Shown here in pieces: positions 6,390-14,576 of a stretch of 22,215 nt of DNA. The translations under genes were made by a program, and so were the position numbers. Origin of the DNA: an uncultured Bacteroidales bacterium (GTDB taxonomy: Bacteria > Bacteroidota > Bacteroidia > Bacteroidales > UBA932); NCBI GenBank assembly GCA_902491795.1, contig CABUIX010000040.1:1-22215 (forward strand), written 5' to 3'. Within the stretch, counting starts at the first letter, position 1, and each line of letters begins with the position of its first letter. The notes beneath the pieces were generated by a model that did not search any database, was not told the DNA's origin, and saw only the letters and a program-made list of their open reading frames with translations.

Positions 6390-7626
6390 ATACCTTGTCG
6401 CCGCGGCGAAGTTTCCCGTCGGGGCAGTCTGCCGGATTGACAGCCACTGAACAGCGCACTCCTTTCTCGGCAATGTCGGCCGGTTCCAGGTTTACCCGCA
6501 GGTCGTTTGCATCGAATTCCACAACTCCTGTGGTGGCTCCGGTCACCATGACCCTGTCGCCCCGGTGGAGTGGAACTGATTCCACGGCTATCTCGGCTAC
6601 TCCGATGCGGTCAAACCAGTTGGTGATTTTCCCGCAGTAGATCTTTGTGCGGGTTGCCTGCGAGCCGTAGACTTCGCTCCACTGCCCGAGGTATGCTCCC
6701 TGATAATATCCGTCCCAGAATCCACGGTTAAACACTTCCGCAAGCTGCTTTTTGAGTTCTGCTGCCAGTTCGGGCGTATATGTTCCGTCACATACGGCAT
6801 CGGCCGCCTTGCGGTAGCAGGAGGCGCAGCGCTTCACATATTCTGCCGAGCGGGCGCGCCCCTCGATTTTGAAGACCTTTACCCCGCTCGCAATGATCTT
6901 GTCCATGAATTCTATTGTGCACAGGTCCTTCGGAGACATGATGTACTTGTTGTCCACGACCAGCTGGTTTCCGGTTTCAAGATCGGTAACCTCATAGCCG
7001 CGGCGGCATATCTGGTAGCATGAACCGCGGTTGGCCGACGCCCCGTAGCTGTGGAGGGAAAGATAGCACTTGCCGCTGATTGCCATGCAGAGGGCCCCGT
7101 GTGCAAACATCTCTATGCGGACAGGCTTCCCGGAAGGCCCGCAGATATTGTCGCGAATGATGGTGTCGCTGATTTTCCTGACCTGGTCGAGGTTGAGTTC
7201 CCTTGCGAGAACCACCACATCGGCAAACTGCGAGTAGAAGCGCAGGGCTTCGGAATTGGATATTGACAATTGCGTGGATATGTGTACTTCCAGTCCGATT
7301 CTGCGGCAGTATTCTATGGCAGCCATGTCTGAGGCAATCACGGCATCAATTCCGGCTGCCTTTGCTGCGTCGAGAGTCTGGCGCATGTCTTCCAGTTCCT
7401 CTTCGTACAGGACAATGTTGAGTGTGAGGTAGCTTCTGACCCCGGCTTCCCTGCATATCCTGACCACCTCCGCGAGTTCCTCGGGCTTGAAGTTGGATGC
7501 CGAGTGGCTGCGCATGTTGAGTCGCCCGACCCCGAAATATACGGAATCCGCCCCTCCCTGTATGGCTGCGTGAAGGCATTCGAAATTGCCTGCGGGTGCC
7601 ATTATTTCCAATTCCTTTCTGTCCAT
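6364..7626 (-). CDS. peptidase U32 family protein (TrhP-like, probable Fe-S RNA hydroxylation factor)
   Basis: U32 proteins were named as peptidases, but characterised bacterial members (TrhP, RlhA, UbiU/UbiV) are iron-sulfur proteins involved in hydroxylation of tRNA, rRNA or ubiquinone precursors. This 420-residue protein opens with M-A-P-A-G-N-F-E-C-L and a TIM-barrel-like N-terminal part. It contains the U32 signature E-M-F-A-H-G-A-L-C (172-180), then cysteines at 187, 203, 207 and 236. Four of these, probably 180, 187, 203 and 236, are spaced like the Fe-S ligands of UbiU; that assignment is inference. The overall architecture looks most like the TrhP (YegQ) group, which makes 5-hydroxyuridine at tRNA position 34. 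It is the last gene of the EamA-S41-recO-U32 operon, 12 bases after recO, and overlaps rdgB by 26 bases tail to tail. Confidence 0.82.
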   Translation of the reverse strand: MDRKELEIMAPAGNFECLHAAIQGGADSVYFGVGRLNMRSHSASNFKPEELAEVVRICREAGVRSYLTLNIVLYEEELEDMRQTLDAAKAAGIDAVIASDMAAIEYCRRIGLEVHISTQLSISNSEALRFYSQFADVVVLARELNLDQVRKISDTIIRDNICGPSGKPVRIEMFAHGALCMAISGKCYLSLHSYGASANRGSCYQICRRGYEVTDLETGNQLVVDNKYIMSPKDLCTIEFMDKIIASGVKVFKIEGRARSAEYVKRCASCYRKAADAVCDGTYTPELAAELKKQLAEVFNRGFWDGYYQGAYLGQWSEVYGSQATRTKIYCGKITNWFDRIGVAEIAVESVPLHRGDRVMVTGATTGVVEFDANDLRVNLEPADIAEKGVRCSVAVNPADCPDGKLRRGDKVFIWQERQP

Positions 7627-7638
7627 TTTCTCTGATTG

Positions 7639-8289
7639 TCAGTCGTATAGTTCATGTAGTACCGAGAGTGACCGCACATTGATCTGCTCTCCGGTGTGGT
7701 ATTCAAGGTATTTGATCAGCTTTTCAGCTATTTCGCTCCTTGCCTGCCCGTTTAGCGGGAGAAGCATGCAGGATACGAAGTCCGAACTGACAAGCGCTGC
7801 AATTTCTTTCTTCCGGTCGCCGCTAAACGGGGCAAGGTCCTCAACTGAAGGGGAGAATCCAAGGGCTGCTGCCAATTCGAGCAGAAACCTCAGGTGATAG
7901 TTCGCGTAGTCCTTCTCGAGCGCGTCCAGCGTGAGTATTGCCTTGCGGCACCATTCGTAGAGCCCGTCTTCGGTGTCTCCGTCGCGGATCGTGCGGTAGA
8001 GCACCTCGCTCATGAACATGGTCATGCAGTTCTTTGGGATGCTGCCGCGTATTCCGTTCAGGCTGTATTTTGCGCTTATGCCCCTGAGTCTCCAAAGGTC
8101 GGAGCGCGGGTTTTCGACCACTTCGGCATCCAGTATCGACAGTGGCTGGAACATGGCAGTGCCGGCGCCTTTGGGAACTGTGGCTATGAATCCGCGCCTG
8201 CCCCATTGGGGGCTCAGGCAGTGAAGCACCAGAGCGTTGTCCTTTATCTTCGTGAAATTGAGAACTATGAGTTCGCTGTGGTGGACCAT
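7639..8289 (-). CDS. recO: DNA repair protein RecO
   Basis: RecO loads RecA onto SSB-coated single-stranded DNA and anneals strands in the RecFOR pathway. The 216-residue protein has the N-terminal OB fold (residues about 1-80, with A-L-V-L-H-C-L-S near 18 and R-G-F-I-A-T-V-P-K-G) followed by an alpha-helical C-terminal domain. The four-cysteine zinc motif found in many RecO proteins is absent; I believe this is common in Bacteroidota RecO but cannot check it here. Its ATG shares one base with the TGA of the upstream S41 protease gene (TGATG), so the two are probably translationally coupled. Confidence 0.85.
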   Translation of the reverse strand: MVHHSELIVLNFTKIKDNALVLHCLSPQWGRRGFIATVPKGAGTAMFQPLSILDAEVVENPRSDLWRLRGISAKYSLNGIRGSIPKNCMTMFMSEVLYRTIRDGDTEDGLYEWCRKAILTLDALEKDYANYHLRFLLELAAALGFSPSVEDLAPFSGDRKKEIAALVSSDFVSCMLLPLNGQARSEIAEKLIKYLEYHTGEQINVRSLSVLHELYD

Positions 8290-9935
8290 CAGTATTTCCG
8301 TATCCGTTCGCTTGTGAGCGCCTGCTTCAAGGCATCGTCATAGCGGATCCTTATTCCGACTCCGGCTTCCTGGAAATAGTAGCGGGCCACGATTTCCTCT
8401 TCAATGAACGGAATTATCTCATCCTTCTTGAGTCTCAGGAAATCCTCTTTCTCGATGTTGATGGCCTTCTCGAGAGTGTCAAGCTGTGCTGAAATGCTCT
8501 CGGTGATGCCGTCCTTGTCGAGTTCAGACTTCATGCTGTCGAAAAGGGCCTTGGCCGTCGAACGGTAGTCGAATTCCTTGTCTTTGGCGAATGCCACGAA
8601 ATCCTCGAAGTCTTCGTCGCTGAAATGAAAGTCGGCTGCTGGAGCTATGCTGTCGTGGTTGCGCACATATCCGAGCACATATTCTTCAATTATTCCGTAG
8701 GCGACAAGAGCGTAGGTGAGCCTGCTGTATTCCTTTTCGTCGAGCTTCACATCCGGTGTTATGCCGCCGCCGTCACGTACGATTCTGCCGTGCGCGGTCT
8801 TGAATTCGCGGGTCAGCGAATCGGGAATCTGCCCGACGCTGCCGTCCTCATTGCGGTGCGAGTAGTCAATGGCCTGCACGCATCTGCCGGAAGGGGTATA
8901 GTATTTTGCGGTGGTTACCTTGAGCTCTCCTCCGTAAGGCAGCGAGCGTATGCTCTGGACCAGTCCCTTGCCGAAAGTGCGCTGCCCCATGATGGTGGCC
9001 CTGTCGGTGTCCTGCAGGGCTCCCGCGACAATTTCGGAGGCAGATGCTGACGCGGAATCCACGAGGACAATGACATCAAGTTCGGTGTCGACCGGATCCT
9101 GCCTTGTGACTATTGTGTAGTTGGAGTCCTTTCCCTTGCCCTTTGCGGTCACCACAAGGGATCCCTTGGGCAGGAAGATTGAAACTATTTCGGCGGCTTC
9201 GTCGAGCAGGCCTCCGCCGTTTCCCCTGAGGTCAAGCACGAGAGTCTTCATGCCCTGGCCCTTGAGTTTCGTCACTGCCGCTCTCATTTCCTTTCCGACG
9301 CCTTCCGTGAACCCTGTCTGGAGGATGTATCCGGTGGTGTCGTTTATCATTCCGGCAAACTCGATGTCGGGTATGCGGATTTTCTCTCTGGTGACCCTGA
9401 CTTCAACGGTGTCTTGCGTACGCAGCTTCTTCACGGAGAAGAGCACGCTGGTCCCCGGCTCCCCGCGCATTTTGTCGCTGCACTGCTGAGAGGTGAGTCC
9501 ATGGACAGTCTCCCCGTCGATCGAGAGAATCTCGTCGCCGCAGACAAGTCCGTACTTTGCGGCGGGCGAGCCGGCATAAGGCTCATTGATGATCACGTTG
9601 CCTTCGGTCTCCGGCTTGTAGATCACGGCCCCTATTCCGCCGTAGGCTTTCTGTATCATCATCTGAAGGTCCTCGTTCTCCTCGGCGGGAATGAATATGG
9701 TGTAGGGGTCGAGTTCAGCGAGCATCGCGTCGATTCCCTTGCGCTCCATCTTGTCCATCGGGAGGGAATCCACATATGATTCCGACAGTTCCTTGAGGAT
9801 TGCGGCATGGGTCTCCGTCCATTTGCCGAGCTGGAAATTCCTTGACTGTGCGGAGGATCCGAGAGTCCCGGCCAGCAGCGCCGCTGCCAGCAGGGCGATA
9901 TGTATTCCTGATATTTTCATAACGTTTCGGAGCAT
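8289..9935 (-). CDS. S41 family C-terminal processing peptidase
   Basis: CtpA/Prc-type periplasmic serine protease that cleaves substrate C-termini. The 548-residue protein has a signal peptide with a hydrophobic Ala/Leu core ending near S-S-A-Q, an N-terminal helical region, a PDZ domain (about 95-170) with G-D-E-I-L-S-I-D-G, and the S41 catalytic core. The Ser-Lys-Gln catalytic set is visible: S298 in S-A-S-A-S-E, K323 in G-K-G-L-V-Q and Q327. These spacings (25 and 29) equal those of CtpB S309/K334/Q338. A helical C-terminal region of about 150 residues follows. The start at 9935 lies 15 bases after the EamA stop; 9920 (M-K-I-S) is also possible and makes a more compact signal peptide. Second gene of the operon, coupled to recO. 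Confidence 0.92.
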   Translation of the reverse strand: MLRNVMKISGIHIALLAAALLAGTLGSSAQSRNFQLGKWTETHAAILKELSESYVDSLPMDKMERKGIDAMLAELDPYTIFIPAEENEDLQMMIQKAYGGIGAVIYKPETEGNVIINEPYAGSPAAKYGLVCGDEILSIDGETVHGLTSQQCSDKMRGEPGTSVLFSVKKLRTQDTVEVRVTREKIRIPDIEFAGMINDTTGYILQTGFTEGVGKEMRAAVTKLKGQGMKTLVLDLRGNGGGLLDEAAEIVSIFLPKGSLVVTAKGKGKDSNYTIVTRQDPVDTELDVIVLVDSASASASEIVAGALQDTDRATIMGQRTFGKGLVQSIRSLPYGGELKVTTAKYYTPSGRCVQAIDYSHRNEDGSVGQIPDSLTREFKTAHGRIVRDGGGITPDVKLDEKEYSRLTYALVAYGIIEEYVLGYVRNHDSIAPAADFHFSDEDFEDFVAFAKDKEFDYRSTAKALFDSMKSELDKDGITESISAQLDTLEKAINIEKEDFLRLKKDEIIPFIEEEIVARYYFQEAGVGIRIRYDDALKQALTSERIRKY

Positions 9936-9950
9936 ATTGAAAATTCGTGC

Positions 9951-10796
9951 CTAAGAAGAGAAAAGCAGCATGGTCACGCCGGCAAGCAGTATCACAAGAT
10001 CTATGAACTTGTCCCTGATGTTGTGTTCCTTGAAAACCAGGGCCCCTCCGAGGAAGGTTATGAAGACTGAACTGCGGCGAGTCATGGAAATCACCGAGAG
10101 CAGCGCGTCCTCGTCCTTGACCGCGAAGAAGTACAGCATGTCGGAACCGGTGATGAGCACTGCGATTGCCAGGAGCTTCCAGTCCCAGCGGAACTTGCGG
10201 AAGCCGTCCCTGTCGTGCAGCCAGGTGCCGAGAAGGATCAGCGCAAGTATTATGCTGATGTAGAGATTTGTCCAGCTTTGGACAAAAAGCGGCTCCAGGA
10301 AGCCGAGTATGTACTTGTCATACAGGGCGCTGGCGGCTCCTGTGACTACCGACAGGGCCATCCATGCGATGCCCTTGTTGCTGGTGAAATTTATGCCTTC
10401 CTTGCGGCTTGACCTGCCCAGCATGAAGAGTGCCGCTGTCACGAGCAGGACTCCTCCCCACTGCATGAGATTGAGGCGTTCATGGAACAGGATCAGGGAG
10501 AATATCACGACGAACATCGGCCGTGAGGCCTTGATGGTGCTGACTGTCGTCAGGGGAAGCAGCTTTATTGCAATCAGTCCGGATATCCAGGACAGTGACA
10601 CAAGAACGGCCTTTGCCACGAGGCAGAGGTGGTCATGAAGCGATCCAGCCGAGAAAAAGGGTGTGAGGAACAGTGTCGAGAGGGCAGTTGCTCCGAAAAG
10701 GACCCAGAGCACGCTGTTGCTCTTGACGGCCTGTTTTTTTATGATGTCGTACGATCCGAGCAGAATCGCAGAGCATAGGGTAAACCAAATCCACAT
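9951..10796 (-). CDS. EamA/DMT family permease
   Basis: This 281-residue membrane protein has about ten hydrophobic segments in two similar halves, typical of the drug/metabolite transporter EamA family. Matching features include a helix-rich N-terminus with Y-D-I-I-K-K-Q-A-V-K-S after the first segment, S-R-P-M-F-V-V-I-F-S-L-I-L-F-H-E-R near residue 95, and an equivalent V-F-I-T-F-L-G-G-A-L-V-F-K-E-H in the second half. The substrate cannot be told from sequence. The frame can be extended to a TTG at 10817, but that runs through the promoter box; ATG at 10796 is preferred. It is the promoter-proximal gene of the EamA-S41-recO-U32 operon and divergent from uvrA. Confidence 0.85.
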   Translation of the reverse strand: MWIWFTLCSAILLGSYDIIKKQAVKSNSVLWVLFGATALSTLFLTPFFSAGSLHDHLCLVAKAVLVSLSWISGLIAIKLLPLTTVSTIKASRPMFVVIFSLILFHERLNLMQWGGVLLVTAALFMLGRSSRKEGINFTSNKGIAWMALSVVTGAASALYDKYILGFLEPLFVQSWTNLYISIILALILLGTWLHDRDGFRKFRWDWKLLAIAVLITGSDMLYFFAVKDEDALLSVISMTRRSSVFITFLGGALVFKEHNIRDKFIDLVILLAGVTMLLFSS

Positions 10797-10804
10797 ACAG
10801 GTCT

Positions 10805-10812
10805 CAAAGATA
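10805..10812 (-). promoter_or_regulatory. promoter -7 box of the EamA-S41-recO-U32 operon
   Basis: The minus strand reads TATCTTTG, identical to the box of the polyprenyl synthase gene, with 8 bases before the ATG at 10796. It lies 12 bases from the opposing uvrA box. This box decides against the upstream TTG start. Confidence 0.7.
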
Positions 10813-10824
10813 TGCAAAAATTAG

Positions 10825-10832
10825 TAAATTTG
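10825..10832 (+). promoter_or_regulatory. promoter -7 box of uvrA
   Basis: TAAATTTG matches TAnnTTTG and ends 13 bases before the uvrA ATG at 10846. No SOS operator-like palindrome was seen between it and the gene. Confidence 0.65.
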
Positions 10833-10845
10833 TCGCTCTCTGAGC

Positions 10846-13557
10846 ATGGACAAGGGCAAGTATATAGAAATACGCGGAGCTCACGCCAACAATCTCAAGG
10901 GCGTGGATGTGGACATTCCGAGGGACAAGTTCACGGTGATAACCGGGATAAGCGGCAGCGGCAAGTCTTCGCTGGCGTTCGATACCATCTACGCTGAGGG
11001 TCAGCGGCGCTACATGAACACTCTGTCACCTTATGCCAAGCATTTCATGGGTATACTGGAAAAGCCCAGTGTCGAGAGCATAAGCGGCCTGAGTCCGGTG
11101 ATAGCGATTGAGCAGAAGACCACGGGAAGCAACCCGCGTTCCACTGTCGGGACCATAACCGAAATCTACGATTTCCTGCGCCTGCTTTATGCCAGGGCAT
11201 CAGTCGCTTATTCCCCGGTGACCGGAAAGCAGCTGGTGCGCTATACCGACGCGCAGATCGTTGACCTGATAATGAAAGAGTATCACGGGCGCAAGTGCCT
11301 GCTTCTGTCGCCGCTTGTCCGCGGCCGCAAGGGACATTACCGTGAGCTTTTCGACCAGTTGCGCCGCAAGGGCTTCACCACCGTGCGCATCGACGGGGAA
11401 CTTGAGGAACTGTCGGAAGTTGAGGCTCTGGACCGCTACAAGAGCCATTTCATCGAACTTGTGGTCGACAGGCTGAAGCCGGAGGACGGCGATGACAACC
11501 GCGTGCGCAGCTCTGTCGGGACCGCCCTCTCCGCCGGAAAGGGCTCGCTGGCCGTAATGGACATGGAGAGCGGCGTGATGCGGCATTTCTCCAAGCATCT
11601 GGTGGACCCTGACAGCGGACTTTCGCTTCAGGAGTCGGCTCCTCACTCTTTCTCGTTCAACTCGCCTGAAGGATACTGCCCTCATTGCAAGGGACTGGGC
11701 ACGGTGGTGGACGTGAACATGGACACGATAGTGCCGGACAAGAACATTTCCATTGCAGACGGAGGCATAGTGCCTCTCGGCCGCATGCGTGACGGAAAGA
11801 AGTTCGAGATCCTGCGCTCTATGGCCCGCAAGCACGGATTCTCGCTGCATGACCCGATAGCCGCGCTGCCCGATGACGCGCTGAGCCTGGTGATCTACGG
11901 CTCGGACGAGTTCTTCAGGGTTGGGGAGGGTGCTCTTTCGGAGATGGTCAACTGGCCCGGAGTCGTCGGTGACATCGAGGACAAGGTTGTCTGTCCGGTC
12001 TGCCACGGCACTCGCCTCAATGAGAATGCCCGCTGCTTCCGGATTGACGGAAAGGACATATCGGAAGTCAGCGCGATGGAAATTTCCGACTTGTCGGCAT
12101 GGCTTGACCGGCTTCCCGAGCATATGGACAACCGGCAGAACGCAATAGCCAGGGACATAATACGTGAGCTTCACGACAGGGTGCACTTCCTGCTCGACGT
12201 GGGGCTTGACTATCTTAGCCTTGACCGTCCGTCGGCCACACTTTCCGGCGGTGAGGGGCAGCGCATACGTCTTGCGACACAGATAGGCTCAAAGCTCGTC
12301 AATGTCATATATATTCTTGACGAGCCCAGCATCGGGCTGCACCAGAGGGACAACCTCAAGCTGATAGCGTCGCTCAAGAAACTCAGGGATGAGCACAACA
12401 CTGTCATAGTTGTGGAGCATGACGAGGAAACGATAAAGTCTGCCGACTGGATCGTGGATGTCGGCCCCGGTGCCGGCGAGAACGGCGGCAGGATCTGCTA
12501 CAGCGGCCCTTCGCGTCCGGTTGTCAATCCGAACGTGACTCCGTCGGAGCGGGCTTCGGGCAACGGAAAGACACTGGTGCTCCGCGGCGCGTGCGGCAAC
12601 AATCTGAAGAACATCGATGTCACTTTCCCGCTGGGCATGCTGGTAGGGATATCAGGGGTCAGCGGATCAGGCAAGTCTACCCTGATAAACGAGACTCTGA
12701 TGCCGATTCTCAAGGGAAAATTCTACAACTACAAGGGAAAGCCGCTGCCGTATTCTTCGGTTGAGGGAGTCGAGAACATAGACAAGGTGATAGAGATAGA
12801 CCAGAGCCCGATAGGGCGTTCTCCCCGTTCAAACCCGGCGACGTTCACCGGTGTGTTCACGGATATACGCGCACTGTTTGAAGACACGCCTGATGCCAAG
12901 GTGCGCGGCTTCAAGGCCGGACGCTTTTCCTTCAATGTCGCCGGTGGCCGCTGCGAAGAGTGCAAGGGTGCAGGAATAAAGGTCATTGAGATGAATTTCC
13001 TTCCCTCGGTGAACGTGGTGTGCGACCAGTGCCGCGGGCGGCGCTACAATGAGGCGACACTTGCCGTCAGGTACAGGGGCAAGAACATCTCCGAGGTGCT
13101 TGACATGTCCATCTCGGATGCCTACGAATTCTTCAAGTCCCATCCGAAGATTGCTCCAAAGCTCAAGGCGCTCGTGGATGTGGGGCTCGGATACGTGAGG
13201 CTGGGGCAGTCGTCGGTGACGCTTTCCGGCGGCGAGAGCCAGAGGATGAAACTTGCGGCCGAATTGTTCCGCAAGGCCACCGGAAACACTCTCTACATGC
13301 TTGACGAACCGACCACCGGACTTCATTTCGAGGACATCAAGGTCCTGATGGGGGTCCTGCGGAGACTGGTTGACCAGGGAAACACCGTGATCGTGATAGA
13401 GCACAACCTGGATGTGCTCAAATGCGCTGACTACATTATAGACATGGGACCCGGAGGCGGGAAGTCGGGCGGCAGGATAATTGCATCCGGGACGCCGGAA
13501 CAGGTTGCGGACGACCCGGATTCCGTGACCGGAAAATATCTAAAGGAAGTTTTATGA
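10846..13557 (+). CDS. uvrA: excinuclease ABC subunit A
   Basis: UvrA is the damage-sensing ATPase of nucleotide excision repair. This 903-residue protein has two ABC modules: Walker A G-S-G-S/V-type loops with Lys40 and Lys610, two L-S-G-G-E signatures (S-G-G-E-G-Q-R-I-R and S-G-G-E-S-Q-R-M-K) and two Walker B motifs (Y-I-L-D-E-P-S and Y-M-L-D-E-P-T). The C-terminal zinc finger, C703/C706/C726/C729, is intact. In the first module only one CxxC pair is present (C278/C281); the preceding pair seen in E. coli UvrA is replaced by a Cys-free stretch. The protein is also somewhat shorter than E. coli UvrA (940). It could be the main UvrA or a UvrA paralogue, since Bacteroidota often carry more than one. 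Its stop overlaps the next start in ATGA, implying coupling to the nucleoside kinase. Confidence 0.93.
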   Translation: MDKGKYIEIRGAHANNLKGVDVDIPRDKFTVITGISGSGKSSLAFDTIYAEGQRRYMNTLSPYAKHFMGILEKPSVESISGLSPVIAIEQKTTGSNPRSTVGTITEIYDFLRLLYARASVAYSPVTGKQLVRYTDAQIVDLIMKEYHGRKCLLLSPLVRGRKGHYRELFDQLRRKGFTTVRIDGELEELSEVEALDRYKSHFIELVVDRLKPEDGDDNRVRSSVGTALSAGKGSLAVMDMESGVMRHFSKHLVDPDSGLSLQESAPHSFSFNSPEGYCPHCKGLGTVVDVNMDTIVPDKNISIADGGIVPLGRMRDGKKFEILRSMARKHGFSLHDPIAALPDDALSLVIYGSDEFFRVGEGALSEMVNWPGVVGDIEDKVVCPVCHGTRLNENARCFRIDGKDISEVSAMEISDLSAWLDRLPEHMDNRQNAIARDIIRELHDRVHFLLDVGLDYLSLDRPSATLSGGEGQRIRLATQIGSKLVNVIYILDEPSIGLHQRDNLKLIASLKKLRDEHNTVIVVEHDEETIKSADWIVDVGPGAGENGGRICYSGPSRPVVNPNVTPSERASGNGKTLVLRGACGNNLKNIDVTFPLGMLVGISGVSGSGKSTLINETLMPILKGKFYNYKGKPLPYSSVEGVENIDKVIEIDQSPIGRSPRSNPATFTGVFTDIRALFEDTPDAKVRGFKAGRFSFNVAGGRCEECKGAGIKVIEMNFLPSVNVVCDQCRGRRYNEATLAVRYRGKNISEVLDMSISDAYEFFKSHPKIAPKLKALVDVGLGYVRLGQSSVTLSGGESQRMKLAAELFRKATGNTLYMLDEPTTGLHFEDIKVLMGVLRRLVDQGNTVIVIEHNLDVLKCADYIIDMGPGGGKSGGRIIASGTPEQVADDPDSVTGKYLKEVL

Positions 13558-14546
13558 ACAAGATTGAAGCCGCAAGACAGGAATATGCCGACTGGTGTCA
13601 GGCGATAGGAATAGACACCATAGAAAAACTCAACGACACGCTCATTGCCGGGGAGGCAATAGATTTGATAAATCTGTGCGAGGCGCGCCAGGAGCGCAAA
13701 TATGCCCAGGCGGCCGACCAGATATTCTGGAACAGGCGCAGATGTCCCATAGTGATGATGTCCGGACCTTCTTCGAGCGGAAAGACCAGCTCTTCGCTCA
13801 GGATTGCCCAGCAGGCAAGGGTTCTGGGCCTGAATCCGAAGGTGATTGAGCTTGACAACTACTTTGTCAACAGGGAGGACACTCCTCTGGACGAGAACGG
13901 GGAGCGTGACTATGAGGCTCTTGAGGCCATGGACATCAAGTTCCTCGGGGAGCAGCTAGACGACCTGCTTTCAGGCAGGGAGGTCAAGCTTCCGAAGTTT
14001 GACTTTGTGGCCGGCAAGCGCACTTTTGCCGGTGAGACCATGAAGCTTGAGCGCAATGACATACTTTTCATGGAGGGCATACACGCGCTGAACCCGGCAC
14101 TGACTCCCGGAATCCCGCAGGACAAGATATTCAGGATCTACATTTCGGCGCTTTCGTCCCTTCCCGGAGGGCACAAGGAGCACAACTCGACTACCGACAA
14201 GCGCCTTCTCCGCAGAATTGTGCGCGACAACCGCACTAGAGGCATCTCTCCGGAAGAAAATATTCTGAGGTGGCCCTCCGTGCGCCGCGGTGAGGAGAAG
14301 TACATCTATCCCTTCGAGGAAAATGCCAATGTGGTGTTCAATTCCTCCACTCTTTATGACATGCCTCTGCTGAAATATTATGCCGAGCCTTTGCTCTGCG
14401 GCATCAGCGTGTCGTCGCCTGCCTACGAAAAGGCTAAGGAACTGCTTGACTTCATGAAGGACATCCTGCCGCTGCGTCCCGTGGAGATCGCCGCGATTCC
14501 TCCCACTTCCATCATGCGTGAGTTCATCGGAGGGCAGACCCTGTAG
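13554..14546 (+). CDS. nucleoside (uridine-type) kinase, short form
   Basis: This P-loop kinase belongs to the uridine kinase/phosphoribulokinase family and probably phosphorylates a ribonucleoside in salvage. The 330-residue protein has Walker A G-P-S-S-S-G-K-T at 71-78, then L-D-N-Y-F-V-N-R-E-D-T-P (near 98-109), E-G-I-H-A-L-N-P, T-T-D-x-R-L-x-R-R-I-V-R-D and the motif R-W-P-S-V-R-R-G-E-E-K-Y-I. I recognise these as the C-terminal kinase part of the about 550-residue Bacteroidota nucleoside kinase, whose N-terminal half is a TGS/tRNA-synthetase-like region. Here that half is absent: the start overlaps the uvrA stop, leaving no room for it. It converges on the MBL gene with a 30-base gap. 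Confidence 0.82.
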   Translation: MNKIEAARQEYADWCQAIGIDTIEKLNDTLIAGEAIDLINLCEARQERKYAQAADQIFWNRRRCPIVMMSGPSSSGKTSSSLRIAQQARVLGLNPKVIELDNYFVNREDTPLDENGERDYEALEAMDIKFLGEQLDDLLSGREVKLPKFDFVAGKRTFAGETMKLERNDILFMEGIHALNPALTPGIPQDKIFRIYISALSSLPGGHKEHNSTTDKRLLRRIVRDNRTRGISPEENILRWPSVRRGEEKYIYPFEENANVVFNSSTLYDMPLLKYYAEPLLCGISVSSPAYEKAKELLDFMKDILPLRPVEIAAIPPTSIMREFIGGQTL

Positions 14547-14576
14547 CATGCTGCCGCCGTGCGTTCAGTGCTCCGT

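Noticed and set aside
10797..10817. TTG start for the EamA permease at 10817
   Set aside because: It would put the start codon upstream of the TATCTTTG promoter box; ATG at 10796 fits the box and the first membrane segment.
11200..12186. 328-residue open frame on the minus strand inside uvrA
   Set aside because: It is antisense to conserved UvrA domains, has no known motif and no promoter box; it is a shadow of uvrA codon structure.
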